Origin: Benincasa hispida
Lineage: Eukaryota > Streptophyta > Magnoliopsida > Cucurbitales > Cucurbitaceae
DNA length: 64,000 bases
Direction of reading: 5' to 3'
Assembly: GCF_009727055.1 (NCBI RefSeq)
Contig: NC_052357.1
Location: 6,939,014 to 7,003,013, forward strand
Part shown: positions 23,472 to 36,069 of the stretch, piece after piece
Layout of the letters: each line of letters opens with the position of its first letter
Numbering within the stretch: position 1 is the stretch's first letter
The notes under the pieces: model-generated
Seen by the model: only the letters and a program-made list of their open reading frames with translations
Database searches by the model: none
What the model was told of the DNA's origin: nothing
Position numbers and translations under genes: made by a program

Positions 23472-25486
23472 TGAAATTGAAGGCTGAACAAAGATGAAGA
23501 TACTAATTCATGGTAGAAATTGTATCAGAAATTGCAGAGAAACAGGTGAATCCGGAGGGGAGAAGGAAAGAGGAACGGGGAAGAGAGGGCGGAGGAAGAA
23601 CAAAGTGTTCGAAGAACGATCAGTAGGATTTGTACACGTCATCTGATGGACCGCTTTACGGGTGGGTCATATATAATTTTTTGTGCAAATGGGTTCAGTC
23701 AATACACGTGGATTGCTCCTTTACGTTCGATGGGAGCGTACGATTGATTACTGTGAGTGCTCCCGCATGGGATCATGTAATTAATTGATTTCCTAATTCA
23801 CCTACCTGATCAAAGATTAAAAATATCGATATGGAAATTTTAATTTTACGGACATATTGATAAAATATACAAATCAACAAATATTTTGTAAGTCACGAAA
23901 TTTATAAAATTTATTAAGATTAGTAATTAAGTTATTTTACTCCAAAACTAAATTATGGATATTATTATTAGTAGTCATATTCATATTGAACGAAATAGAA
24001 GACATTTTTATACTTTATTAGCATGTATGAAAGATATTAGAGATATTCATAGATATTTAATATCGATCTTGAATCATTCTATTTATGGATATATCGACAT
24101 ATCTACGGATATTTTCATCCTTGATCCTAATGAATGATATTTTCGTATATATTGAATATATTTTTTCTTCCCCTATCTTTTAAAAAATAAGGGTAATAAT
24201 AGTTTCTTTTCTTTTTAGTTTTCTTACGACTAAAACGAGTATAATTCAATTGCCCTAAAAAAATTCTCAATTATCTTAAAAATTGTACTATTGCTTTGAG
24301 GTCAAATATTTGATTTTTTCATGTTACATATATTGGAGAATAAATAAATAAAAAGAGAGAAGATGAGTTTATGGTTAAATAACACTTCGATCCCATCTAA
24401 TTGTTTAGCCATTTACTTAAGTTTGTAATAGGTCAAAGTGAACATAATTAATTGTATTTGGCATATACTCCTCTCATTGAGTTTGGAAGTACTCATTTCT
24501 ATACCTCTACTGGTTGTTTAAAAAGAAACCAACCGATTAGTATCCCTAAACTTTTGGGAATGAACGTGAATAAATTTAGTTCTTAAATTGACATTTTAGT
24601 CTAGTAATTTGATTTAAGATAGGTTAATCCATTTAAAGATATTTTATGAAAATCAAGCATTAATAGCTTTAAAGTAAAATCCTAATGGAGAGTTTAAGTG
24701 CATATAGTGATTTTGAAAAGATTGAAATCACTTTTGTTATATATATATATATAAAAAAAAAAAATTGAAACACATATTTAGTCACCTAAATTTAATTCAG
24801 TATTTAATTTTACATTTTTAAATGTAATTCTCATATCATCAAATTTGGTTTTGAATGATTAAAAACATATTTAAAAGTAGTTTTGAAATGACAAATGATT
24901 TTAACTATTTAGAATCACTCCCAAACATGTTGTGAAAGTTTAAGCTTTCATTGTATTAAATGAGGTAATAGGAAATTTAGGAATATGAATTGATTTTCCT
25001 TCAAAACAATTGTATGGTTGATTTTAGTATGTAGCAATTTAGTCAATATACTTTAAATTTTGTAACAATTTAGTCGAACAACAAGACAACAAGTAGAAGT
25101 AGTGATCCAGAAATTTTATTGACGGACGACTTTATATAATTTAGTAAAATAAATGTAATGAGTGAGACTTGAACCTAGGTTTAAAGGGGGGCGAAAGACA
25201 GAGTTATCACGGGCTAATTAGTGGTTTTGATACTATGCCAAAGCATAAAGTTGAAGGGGCTGAGCTGATACTAAATCCTCCCCTATAGGGAAGAGGAGTG
25301 ATGACAGTCAACAGTTGAAGCAAGGGTGAAGGTGAAGCAAGGATTTTGGCTGGCTAATGAAAGAACGGAATTCTTGCTTGCAAGATCTTTATAGCTATTT
25401 CTTAAGCTTAATCACAAATTAAAAAGAATGGCAATATCAAGAAACAATAGCAGATGGTAAAAGGCATTCATACATCTTAAGAATGG
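23472..25486. other. TAF12 promoter side and intergenic AT-rich DNA
   Basis: 23472-23650 is likely TAF12 5' UTR and promoter. From 23780 to 25400 I see only AT-rich DNA with a short (TA)n at about 24740-24755 and no supported gene. Confidence 0.5.
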
Positions 25487-28400
25487 TCATTGACGCTGCT
25501 CTGTTTTCTCCAGTAATCTTGTCAAGCATCCTTTCCAATCTGAAACTTGTTCATTTCCATTGGCTACCTGTTGTGATATACAAGGAACACAAAATTTGAG
25601 ATTACAATATAGTCAGGAGAGATGCAGCAGAAGAAAAGAAACTATTCAAACCATTAGATGTGGTCAAGGTCAATATCCTGCAGGACCCCATTTTAGATTT
25701 CTATTTCTATTTCAATGCGAGTGAGTTTGGAATGACTTTTGAAAATAGTATTTTTTTCAAACTTCTCATTGTATATTTTTTGACTTAGTATTCTAAATAG
25801 CTTTAGAATTTTCAAAAACATTTTTAGTTATCCCAAATGCTATCCTTTTTTTTCATTGATGTATGTAAGCTTTTAAGTAAGCACACTTCATAACTATCTC
25901 GCCGAATACTTGCTTGACTCTACTACATTTGGTAGTAAAGTACCTGACAGAATACTAAATCCTAAGTAGATGACCGATATGGTTTGCAATCATTCCCTCC
26001 AAACCTATTAATTTTGACCTATAAGAACTTTAAAAAGTGATTTTATAAGATTCGAAATACTTTTCATCGTTGCAAAAATCCTCTCAAATTTACCCTTGAT
26101 CTATTCTATCTCACGAGTACTGGATGCCTTACCTCAGATTTTCAAGTGTAATGAAATTTATCAAAAATAATCCTAGGCGTTCGGCATAAAGATCAAGTTT
26201 ACCAACCTCAAATGCGAACCCTCCTTTAGGAATCACATCAGTAGCTTCTACACAAATGAAGGCGGCATCCTCCTTGCTGAGAGTTCCCGTAGTTGCACAA
26301 CCCTGAAGATTAGCACCGAATACGCAATACAACGATTTATTATATGTAAAAATTAATAAGGTGTCCTATCTCAAGTCTCAATCAAGTTCCATACATTCCC
26401 TTAAATAAATAAACCAGTCGTGTTTGAATCAGTTATTGACTATATCAGTTGGCTGTTAATAGAGGAACTTTTTTCTGGAGCCAAATAGAGGAGCATTTAA
26501 GACAGAAGAATAACCTCTTCAAAGCTGAATCCTTGATTCCCACCAGGTATATCTTTCAACAAGCCAGCTCGTATGATGGTATAAGGAATTTCTGATGCCA
26601 CTAGAACTGCTTCGTCTTGCTCAGCCAGTTTTTTTGCATTGCCTTTAAGAAGGGCTTGGACACCGCTAGCACTTCTATAATTGGATAACTGCAACCTTAT
26701 TAAGTCGAGACAATGAATATAGATTGAAGGATTGGTTCTGGTCAGGTTCATACAAACACAATATTTGTTTCGACGAATTTATGTATGTTCAAAGAGATGG
26801 GGGAAGGACAGGGAGCTGGAAGTATACCCGAGATAAGAGAACTATATGTTGCACCCCTTTCAGGCTTGCAGCATTGGATAAGAAACCTTCCTGGTGATAT
26901 GATTATTAACAAACCTGATGAGTTAATAACCATCACACCTCCCTTTTATAAGGCTCAATATATTTACATGAAAGTTTGAACTCAAGGAGTTCAAATATAT
27001 GCTCATCATGCTCCTAACCTGAGATTAAATATGAACTTATATCCATATCATTAATTCTCCTGATAGTGGAAAATCCAGGAAGGAATTAATCCAGCAACGT
27101 AAGATGACCCAGAATTTTCGTTCTTATCTTTCACATATTTATAATGGAATCTCTATGAAATGGTTGATATTTTCATTCACACGTCTTACATCTTATATCC
27201 ATGTCCAGCGCTAAGTTGATTTTTATATCTATGCCACTTGTTCCCTCTAAATATTATTTCAAGAAAACTAAGATTGAATGCGATGAAGTCAGAAATCTAA
27301 AGGTGCATTATAGTTGATGGGGAAATGATATATCATGTTGTCTCGAGCATTTTCAAATAAAAACTAGAGGGAAATTTTAGGGGAAAATAATAACAGATTG
27401 AAATTGAATGTCCATACTTTTGGGCATATTATAGTGCGAACTTCTCTTAGAGCTTTCTTCAACAATGGCTCATCTTTGATATCACCGGCTACTGGCTTTG
27501 CACATGAATTCAGAACCAAAATAACCAATAGTTCATTTGAGATGGGGAAGAAAAAAAACGCAAAAAACATGGAATTAACAGCAAATGTGGCATACTATCT
27601 AGATTCTGCAAGCAGTATTCCTATAATTTGAATCAACCCACCTCAACATATAATCCAAAAGCTTCAAGGGCAGCTTGCTTATCCTTCACCAACGCCTTGA
27701 CTCTGGCTTTTTTCACTATCAACGATAATATCACCATCTGCATTGGGTAGATGTCACTTGGTTGGATACAAAATTCAGTAATTGATCACATGTCACACCT
27801 AATGGTTTCAAGAGGCAGCTACCAAGCAGTTACTTACAGAAACGAAAGGGAAGTTCTATTGGACTAGCCATAAATCACATTGTTCGTATCTTCATTTTCA
27901 TTCCAATCGAGTTCAATGGAAAAATTATAATGCAAAAAAACACACCTGACCCATCTCAGTATCCCCATCAGTCACCAAAATTGCATCCCTGATCGTACCT
28001 TCCTCTGTACTAAAGAAACGAACTCAACCCCAGAACAATAATAATAATAATACGTACAAAACAATCAGTTCCTATACACATTACCAGAATATTCATCCTC
28101 GTCTTTAAGAGCGGATTCATCTTTAGAAACAAGGTCAGGCGCCCCATACCATTTCCTTAACTTCGGACCGCCTAAAATCAAACAAGAAAGCGAACAAAAA
28201 TCAAAAGATAACAGTAAGAGTAACTAAAAAAATAATATCCTAATCTAACAAAATCGTGAAACAGAAGATTTTTCCGCCTGCGAATTTGTTTGTGGGGAAT
28301 TTGAAGAGCACCTTCAATATAGTCAAGAATTTGATCCATGAAACCGATCTTCTTCTTGGCCAAGCAACGAAACCGTTCGTGCCTTCTGGAGATGAGGATG

Positions 28401-28489
28401 AGTGGAGAGGAATTTCGCCATTTGAGAATTGGATTCAGTTCAGTGAAGGGGATGGGAACAATGGAATGAAGAAGGGGATTGCTGAGCAT
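25487..28489 (-). CDS. Plastid-targeted Rossmann-fold (atypical SDR/NmrA-like) protein
   Basis: Nine exons on the minus strand: 28489-28312, 28171-28085, 28004-27946, 27737-27642, 27495-27418, 26890-26828, 26688-26515, 26302-26203, 25563-25487. They total 912 nt, 303 aa, phases consistent. The first 47 residues are Ser/Arg-rich and acid-poor, like a chloroplast transit peptide. Then GFMDQILDYIEGGPKLRKWY, Rossmann strand AILVTDGDTEMGQ (96-108), LKGVQHIVLLSRLS, PYTIIRAG and GTLSKEDAAFICVEA. This matches my memory of Arabidopsis At4g31530 (NAD(P)-binding Rossmann-fold family). The glycine motif is degenerate (TDGDTEMG for TGxxGxxG), so cofactor binding is uncertain. Start chosen at the ATG 28489; the frame upstream opens only by TTG. 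The last splice (26203/25563) has an alternative border three bases away giving the same protein. Confidence 0.85.
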
Positions 28490-29049
28490 TTGGCAGAAGC
28501 TTTTTTTCACTCTCTCTGCTCTCAACCAACCACTTCCGTTTCCCGCTATTTGGAGGGGATAACAATGTGAAATTCCAATACCACCCTTCTCTCTTTCGCC
28601 ATTTTGACAACTTGAGCCCTAATTTGAGCGAAAATAGTCTTTTTCACAATTATTTTGCCTTGTGAAGTATTCTTGTTTCAAAATGAGGTAAATTAATATT
28701 AAAAATAGTAAAACATACAACTATTTGCAAATATGGCAAAATTAATGTGAAAAGTTTAAAAATCCCTCGGACTCACTAATACACAATTTTAAACCATATC
28801 ACTAATATACAAATTTAGTCCAAATCGATTTCTTTCCAACTATTTGCATATATTTTTTTATTATTATTCTTTATAGCTTTTTCTTCAACGTTTTCATCTG
28901 TATACTTTCATTTTTTGTTCTTTGAAATAAATTCAGTGTTTTTTTGTTAGTTTCTTTTTTTGAGTATTTTTCTTCAATGCATTTTTACTCCATTGAGTTT
29001 TTATAACCAAACAAGTTTATGATTAGTTCACATCTTTATTCAAAGGATG

Positions 29050-29205
29050 GTTGTTCGCACGAGATTTATAGAGAAACTTATTTCATGTTATTTTAACAGT
29101 GATTGTTCGCAGGAGGTTTATGAAAAAACTTGTTTCGTGTTATTCTAATAGTGGTTGTTCGCACGAGATTTATGGAGAAACTTGTTTCATGAAGTTGAAC
29201 TTATG
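29050..29205. repeat. 52-bp tandem repeat, three copies
   Basis: Copies begin near 29050, 29102 and 29154, each with 'ttgttcgca.gag.tttat' and 'aacttgtttc.tgttatt'. Period 52 bp, a few mismatches per copy. Confidence 0.85.
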
Positions 29206-29629
29206 TTGATTTAGATTTAATGTAGATATGGTTCGATCTCTAGTAATTGATTTTCTGATTCTCTCCTGGTTGAATGTGTATGCTTGACTCGAGAAAGTGG
29301 AAGGCATGTTGTTCTTAAAGTCAAAGTATTGGAAGAAACTTTGTATCTTCGAGTGACTTGTGTCTTAGGACTACGTGGCTTAAGAAGTTTGGGAGTCTTC
29401 TGATTGTTGGAAAATTTTGTATATATTTGACACACATTCTTTTAAGTCAACTTACCAAAATGTAAATTTAGGTCGAAGTTTTGATTTTATTTTTTGACAC
29501 AAAATTTTGATTTGAATTTAAGTAGAATTTATGTTCTACATAATTCAAAGTTGAACTTAGTGTAAAATTGAACTTCTACCCAAGATGTTTGGGATAGAAC
29601 GTGCAGATGAGATTTGAACTCCACTCAAT

Positions 29630-30075
29630 TTTATTCGGGATAAAATTTCGGATTATGTCCTAATTTAAATTTAAGATAAATTAGAGGTATTAGCCACAAT
29701 ATAATTTGACTTGAGGATAAAAGCCTTCGATAATTTAAATTTGGGATAAATTTTGAAATATGGTCAAACTTTAATTTGAGATAAATTTGAGGTTTTATCC
29801 ACAACTTTATTAGACTTGAAGATAAAAAGCCTAGCATGACTTGAATTTGTGATAAATTTTAGAATATGACCAAATTTTAATTTGAGATGAACTTGAGAAT
29901 TATCTAAAAAAATTAATTTGACCTAGGATAAAAGTTACACCTAAATTGAATTTGGGATAAAATTTAGAATATAGTCAAATTTTAACTTGAGGTAAATTTG
30001 AGATTTTGTCCACATTTTTAATTTGACATGAGAATAAAACCTAAGTTTAAATCATGTGGACTAGGAATAAATTTT
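29630..30075. repeat. ~105-bp degenerate tandem repeat, about four copies
   Basis: Recurrent blocks such as 'gggataaattt..gaatatggtcaaa', 'ttaatttgagataaatttgag' and 'gacttgaggataaaagcc' at roughly 105-bp spacing (from 29637, 29746, 29850, 29950). Strongly diverged. Confidence 0.7.
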
Positions 30076-30299
30076 GGGATATTCTCCCAATTTAAATTTG
30101 ATGCAAATGGATTTTGATATTTTCAACATTTGATTCAAGGCTAATTCATTTAAATCTATCAAAATCTTAAGTTCAAATTTAAAAGATAAGATATTTTAAT
30201 TCATATCTTATCAAAATCTTCCAAAGAGACGTGATTTTAGTAGAAAATCTAAATTAAATTAGAAATTCGAATTCAATCTTGATCTCGATAAATGGGCTC

Positions 30300-30705
30300 A
30301 CCACACAGATTCTTCTCATCTTCCACTCCTACTCTCATCTTTTTTCTTTTTTCCTTCATCTTTCATTCCTACGTTTTATTCCTCTTTTTTTTTTTCCTTT
30401 TTTTTTTTCCTTTTTTTTTCTCGTTTTTTTCCTCTCTTTCTTTTTTTCTTTTTCTCTTTTCTTTTTTTTTTCCTTTATTTTCCTTCCCGGTTACCCTTTT
30501 TTTTCCCTTTTCCCTCTTTTTTCTTGATTTCTTCCCTTTTTTGCTTTCTTTTCTTCTTCTTCTTCTTTTTTTTAAAAAATGTTTTTTCAAATCCTTTCTT
30601 TTTTTTTCTTTATTACTATTTTTTATTTCCTTTGTCCATCATTTGAAACTAATTTTTTTTATTAACTTTCTTCCATTGTTTTTTTTTCAAGCATTAAAAC
30701 TATCG
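30300..30705. repeat. Long polypyrimidine tract
   Basis: Over 300 bp almost purely T and C (mostly T) on the plus strand, so polypurine on the minus strand. Open frames here read as poly-Phe/Leu or poly-Lys and are not genes. Confidence 0.9.
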
Positions 30706-30839
30706 GTGACTTACATTTGAGGGAGTAACTTTTTGCTTTGTCAATTTCCACATATTTTGTAGAGGTAGGTTTTTTCTTCTTCTTTTCTGTAACAAAGAAT
30801 GAACTGGGAGGTGGTTCAAGGTTTCAATTTTAGTGTCCC

Positions 30840-31985
30840 TTTTGTTTCTTTCTTAGTATTACATTGACTTCGATCTCAATGTTCCATTGACTTTGATTTC
30901 AGCGTTTTATTAACCTTGACCTCAGTGTTCTGTTAACTTTGATCTTAGTGCGTGACCTAAGTGTTCCGTCAACTTTGATCTCATTATTCTACCAATTTGA
31001 TCTCGATGTTTCGTTGCTCTCGATCTTGGTGCTCCGTTGGCTTTGATCTCAGTGTTTCGTTGACTTTGATCTTAGTGTGCAACTTGAGTGTTCCATCGGT
31101 TTTGGCCTCAGTCTTTGACTTGAGCATTCCGTCTACTTTAATATATGTGTTCTACTGGCTTTGATCTCAATGTTCCATTGCCCTTGATCTTGATGTTTTG
31201 TTGGCTTTGATTTCAATGTTTCGTTGACTTTGATTTTAGTGCGTGACCTAAGTGTTCCTTAATTTCGGCCTCAGTTTTTGACTTGAGTGTTTTGTCGACT
31301 TTGATCTTAGTTCCATTGGCCTCGATCTTAGTGCTTTGTTGGTCTCGATACCAATGTTCTGTTGATTTTGATCTTAGTGCGCGACCTAAGCATTCCATCG
31401 ATTTCAGCCTTAGCGAGTGTTTTGATCTCAGTGTTTTACCGACTTTGATCTCAGTGTTTCTTTGGCCTCGATCTTGGTGCTCTATTGGCTTTGATCTTAG
31501 TGTTTTGTTGACTTTGATCTCAGTGTGAGACTTGAGTGTTTCATCGATTTCGACCTCAGTCTTTGACTTAAGTGTTCCATCGACTTTGATCTCGGTGTTC
31601 TACCGACTTTGATCTCACTGTTCCCTTGGCCTCGATCTTGGTGCTCTATTAGTTTTGATCTTAGTGTTTCGTTGACTTTGATCTTAGTGCATAACCTGAG
31701 CGTTCCATCAACTTTGATCTTAGTGTTCAACCGACTTTGATCTCATTGTTCTATTGTCTTTGATCTTGGTGCTCTATTGACTTCGATCTCAGTGTTCCAT
31801 TGACTTTGATCTTAATGTGGGACCTGTGCGTTCCACCAGTTCCACCCTCAGTTTTTTACTTTAGAATTTCATCGACTTTGATCTCAGTGTTCTACCAACT
31901 TTGATCTTAGTGTTCCATTGGCCTCGATCTTGGAGCTCTGTTGGGTTCGATCTTAGTTCGCGATCTGAGGATTTCGTCGACTTCG
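30840..31985. repeat. 23-bp minisatellite array
   Basis: About 45 imperfect units of the form 'gttccattgactttgatctc' plus 'agt'. A higher-order pattern is marked by 'ttagtgcgtgacctaagtg' at about 30945, 31240, 31376 and 31686. Unit divergence is high. Frames through it encode only repeats. Confidence 0.9.
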
Positions 31986-31989
31986 GTCT

Positions 31990-32530
31990 CATAGATGATA
32001 CGGAGCTAGGTAAACTAGACTTAATCTTGCAAATGAAGCAGAGCTATAAAGACTAAACTTGATCTCACATATGAGGTGGAACCAGGCAACCAAGGCTTGA
32101 TCTCGTAGATGAGACAGAGCCAGGAAGACTTGACTTAATCTCATATATGAGGCAGAGTCAAACAGACCACATGTGATCTCACATATAAGGCGGAACCAAG
32201 CAGCCCGGACATGATCTCGTAGATGAGGAAGAGCCAGGTGGACTAGACTCCATCTTCGTATATGAGGCAGAACCAGACGGACCAAACTTGATATTACATA
32301 TGAGATAGAACCAGGCAAACCAGACTCGATCTCGCAAATGAGGCAAAACCAGGTGGACCAGACTTGATTTTGCATATAAGGCGGAGCTAGGTAGATCAAA
32401 CGTAATCTCGCAGATAAAGTGGGAGCCATGCAAACTGAACTTGATCTCGCATATGAAGATGCATCGTCGAAGCCTCCAATCTTGAGCAAGTGAAGTGAAG
32501 TGAGCCATACTAGACTTTGTAGATGAAATG
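31990..32530. repeat. ~48-bp tandem array
   Basis: About eleven units with core 'gatctc.catatgaggc' and 'gagccaggcagac'. Because 48 is divisible by three, a frame on the minus strand stays open for 181 codons with a 16-residue repeat. This is a property of the array, not evidence of a gene. Confidence 0.9.
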
Positions 32531-32589
32531 CCACTTTAGACGAACGATGCCCTAATATTAAAGATAAAGGGATACCTTAAACTTGAAGA

Positions 32590-32745
32590 TGAAGGAGTAA
32601 CAATGAAGCCCCTGAGCTTAAATTTTATGAAGCATTGAAAAATCCTTCGAACTTGACTTTGAAGAAGCATAGACAAAGCCTCCGATGCTGAAATTAAAGA
32701 AGCATGGAAAAAACCTCTGAACTTGATTTTGAAGAGCATCTATAG
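32590..32745. repeat. Short ~48-60-bp repeat, three to four copies
   Basis: 'gaagcatggaaaaa.cctctgaacttga' style units recur at about 32625, 32665 and 32700, differing in sequence from the array before it. Confidence 0.65.
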
Positions 32746-32942
32746 TTGAGGTGAAGAGTCAAACTATAGACGCGTGTTGCCTTAAACTTGAAGCAAGCAA
32801 CGCCAACACTGCTTCTTTATTTAAATGAGTGGAAAGATGATTGAATTTTCCAGCAAAGACCTTATTATATGCATCCAAACTATATGGTATCGTGTAGACG
32901 ACATGCGCCTTCAATTTGTTGTGTCACATCTTTACTAGGGAT

Positions 32943-35537
32943 CACTACTACAAAATCAACATTATTTGACACTTGTAGTTTTCAACTACTTGATGTTTCT
33001 TTGGAAAAAAATGTTAAGTAATGGCCTTTTTCGAAAAGAAAATGTCAAATAAAATAGTTAAAAAAGCCAGAGATTGACAGAATATTTTGGATATTTTCAC
33101 GCTAACCATTACTTGACACGTTTTTCATGTCAAGTAATATAAGGTTTTACTTGACACATTTTTCGTATCAAATATAAGAAGCTCTTACTTGACACGTTTT
33201 TCGTGTCAAGTAAAATATAAAACTAGTAAAAGGGTTAAATGCCCTAGATTGAAACCTCCACTTCCTCGTTTTCTCTCTTACAAACCCCCTCCCTCTATCC
33301 CTCCCCCCCCCCCCCCCCAAAACCCTCTCTCTGCAGCACCCTACCAGCCCCAGTCGACTCTCGCTCTCCCCACGCCGGCAGCCGACCAACTCCTCCCTCA
33401 GCCACCACCTCCAGCTGAAGCTGTCTGTCGCCGTCGAGCCCAACCGCTTGTGTGACCAGATGTCGCCTCTCTCCTCGCTGACGATCAAGATATGCGTCCC
33501 TCTCGCTCGTCGCACTAGAGCTGAGCTCAGCCCGCGCCGATCTGTGCAGTGCAGTCGAGTGCGTCGACAGCCGGTTTGGAACATCACCATCCTCGCGCCA
33601 AACGTCGTTCCGCCATACAGCCGCACTGCCCCTGTTCTAGATTCAGTCAATTCTCCACGGGATCCACCATTATTATCCTCAACGGTCGCCGTTCCTTGGG
33701 ATTTTTTGCCAGATCGTGGAGTTGGGTGAAATTTTGGGTAAGTTGGGTTCCTCTGGTGAGGTTAGTGGGTTCTTATTATTTTGTTATACCCATTGGTCTT
33801 ACGTGGGTTTAATGTTTGGTTGGGTTGAGACCCCTCAAATTGGCTTGTATCTGCATTAAATTTCGTGTTCGAGACTCGAGTGAAGCGTCGATTTGAGCAA
33901 ACACTTCGGGTAAGTCTATTTTTCATGAATCTGAGGGCTTGTTAGTCTATGAGTTAGCCATGAAGAATTGTAACATCTTCTGTAATAATTTTCTTGTTTG
34001 AATGTTTGATGATAAGATTGATTTTGAAGTGTTGGAAGGAGTTGAGTTGCTGTCCAATAGGTTTTAGACCGATCTTGGCAAGGTTTTGGTATGTTTGAAG
34101 TTTAATATTAATAGTTCTTTGTTACCCATTGATGTATTGCTCTAATAATTGAGTTATTTTCAATTGTTGATATTCAATTCAAAGATTTCAAGGGATTGAA
34201 GCCACTGTCCAACAAAGTTAACGATATTTGGACGTTTTGATAGGTATTAAGGCCTTGAAACTCTTTTGGAATTGTTACATAGTTGCTGGAATTTGGGTTT
34301 GTAACCATTATTATTGAACTTTTCGTAGGTTGGATTACTTAATTGTAGTTTTGAAGTGCATTCGAATCAAGCCACACTTTGGGTAACCTATTTGGAGTTA
34401 ATTGGTTATTTTGGTGAATGAAATTTTGAAGAAATTTTTTATTGCTTGTAGATAAGATTGGGCTTCTAATATTCTCTTCTACTAATTGATTCCTGTATTA
34501 GTTTTCTATTAAAGATGCACTTTGATTTCCTTTATAGAGGGATTACAATTGTGTCAAATCACTTTCGCTTGAAAGTTGTGAAAGTTGGGGAAAAGGTATC
34601 TGCATTCTTCTATTTTAAATTTTAGCATATGCTTGATTTGTTGATAATCTTCTTCCTCTTCATTATATTTTCTCAAAACTCTCCCATCTTCCTTCATTTT
34701 GCAGCGAAAGGTAATTGTGTCCTCCTGAGGCTGGATATGGTCAAAAGAGAATGAATGAAATCTCAGTAAGTCCCTAACTTTAAGTGGTAGATATTTTTAA
34801 AATTTCGAGTATGATATTTTTCTATTGCATAAAGTAAGCCAATCATGTATATTTTTCTTTGTGCGTGTCTTTTTGTCATTGTTGTATCTTAACACTTATT
34901 TTTATTTTTTGAAATTTGATGTTATCACCATTTATTCTATTTTGCAGGTTGACTTGCTTAAACATGGCTTGCCTTACCCTTATTTCTCGATCTTAGACTT
35001 CAAAGCTCAATGTATAGATTAAATAATGTACTTTGTTGAAAGGTTACTTATTAAACAATTTGTCACTTTTGTGTTGTTGAAAGTTGAGTTTTGTATACAA
35101 AAGCAATTTTTAGTGAATATATTGAGTTGATAGATCTTAAATGTATAATGTTTATTTAGTTGATGTAATTGTATTGTTGGAATACAAGGTGGAAAATGAG
35201 AATCTCAATTGAGGCATTTAATTTGAAGAAAAAAAAAAGACATATACTTGAAAAATGAAAAACAACAAGAGTATTATCTTGAGGCATTTAATTTGAAGAA
35301 AAAAAAAAGACATATAATCAATGTTAAGAATCAATAAACATGACATACCACCAATTTCAAGTGTATTATCTTTCTTGACACGAAAATTGTATCAAGAAAC
35401 ATTTGTCTTGGCATTTTTTTGGAGTCAAGTTATCACATTATACTTGACAGTCGAATACTCGATGCTTTTATAAGCATCAAGTATACCCTCTACTTGACAT
35501 AGGAAAAATGTCACGTAATCCAATTTTTGTAGTAGTG
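32943..35537. mobile_element. CACTA (En/Spm) DNA transposon, non-autonomous, 2.6 kb
   Basis: Ends are CACTACTACAAAA (32943-32955) and its inverse ..TTTTTGTAGTAGTG (ending 35537). The flanking 3 bp are GAT on both sides (32940-32942 and 35538-35540), the CACTA-type target duplication. Subterminal copies of ACTTGACA and its inverse lie at 33111, 33128, 33149, 33187, 33202 and about 35376, 35443 and 35493, as expected for transposase-binding repeats. One is a hairpin (33185-33213). No transposase frame was found. The interior holds a GC-rich block at 33240-33730, including a C16 run at 33303-33318, then AT-rich DNA. The outside sequences flanking both ends are themselves similar (ggatgaac.tcttcaatttgttg), consistent with insertion into a repeat. 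Confidence 0.93.
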
Positions 35538-35661
35538 GATAAACGTCTTCAATTTGTTGTGTTGTCCCCAGTAGGGATGAACATCTTCAATTTGTTGTAT
35601 TGTCCTTAGTAGAAATGAACAACATCAATTTTTGTAGTGCATACGTAGGGTGATTATGCCA

Positions 35662-35663
<2 letters not shown>

Positions 35664-35696
<33 letters not shown>

Positions 35697-35704
35697 TTTT
35701 TTTT
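35664..35704. repeat. (CTTT)n microsatellite
   Basis: About nine CTTT units followed by a T-run. Confidence 0.9.
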
Positions 35705-35714
35705 TGAAAGTGTT

Positions 35715-35985
35715 TGATAGACTAAACTTAAATTTATTTAAGTTTCCTACGTACCCTTAAAGAAAGGGATCAAGTCATAATATAGTTCAAAATTGTATTT
35801 TTTTTATAATGCAATTGAACTTAAATCTCTTTAAGCTATCTACGTACCCTTTATAATGAATAGGGATCAAGTTATAGCATAGTTCAAAAGTGTTTTTTTA
35901 TAATGCGATTGAACTTAAATCTCTTTAACCTGTCTATGTACCTTTTATAATGAATATGGATCAAGTCATAATGTAGTTCAAAAGT
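35715..35985. repeat. ~83-bp tandem repeat, three copies
   Basis: Each copy holds 'gaacttaaat.tctttaa', 'cta.gtacccttta', 'atggatcaagt.ata' and 'agttcaaaa', ending in a T-rich segment. Copies start near 35722, 35817 and 35908. Confidence 0.85.
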
Positions 35986-36069
35986 TTTTTTTTCCATTCA
36001 CCTTACAAGCTCATACGGACCAAGAGCACCATGCAGTTTATATTCTTAAAATAAGGATTTTTTTTTTTA

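Larger units (their letters stand above)
28490..30290. other. Intergenic repeat-rich AT DNA
   Basis: No gene was seen. It holds the 52-bp and ~105-bp tandem repeats listed separately and AT-rich spacer. ORFs here are short and low-complexity. Confidence 0.6.

Noticed and set aside
28490..28525. Twelve-residue N-terminal extension of the Rossmann protein
   Set aside because: Would need a TTG start; the ATG at 28489 gives a good transit peptide.
30279..30720. Poly-Phe/Leu and poly-Lys frames
   Set aside because: Direct result of the polypyrimidine tract.
31989..32534. 181-aa minus-strand frame
   Set aside because: Entirely within the 48-bp tandem array; open only because the unit is a multiple of three.
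33168..33812. Frames of 87-160 aa on both strands in the CACTA interior
   Set aside because: Low-complexity Pro/Ser/Arg-rich frames in GC-rich DNA, overlapping on several frames at once; no domain seen. Kept only as a possible captured exon in the findings.
32943..35537. Possibility that this block is a hAT element or a MITE
   Set aside because: hAT elements make 8-bp duplications and have different ends; the CACTA terminus and 3-bp GAT duplication are specific to CACTA elements.
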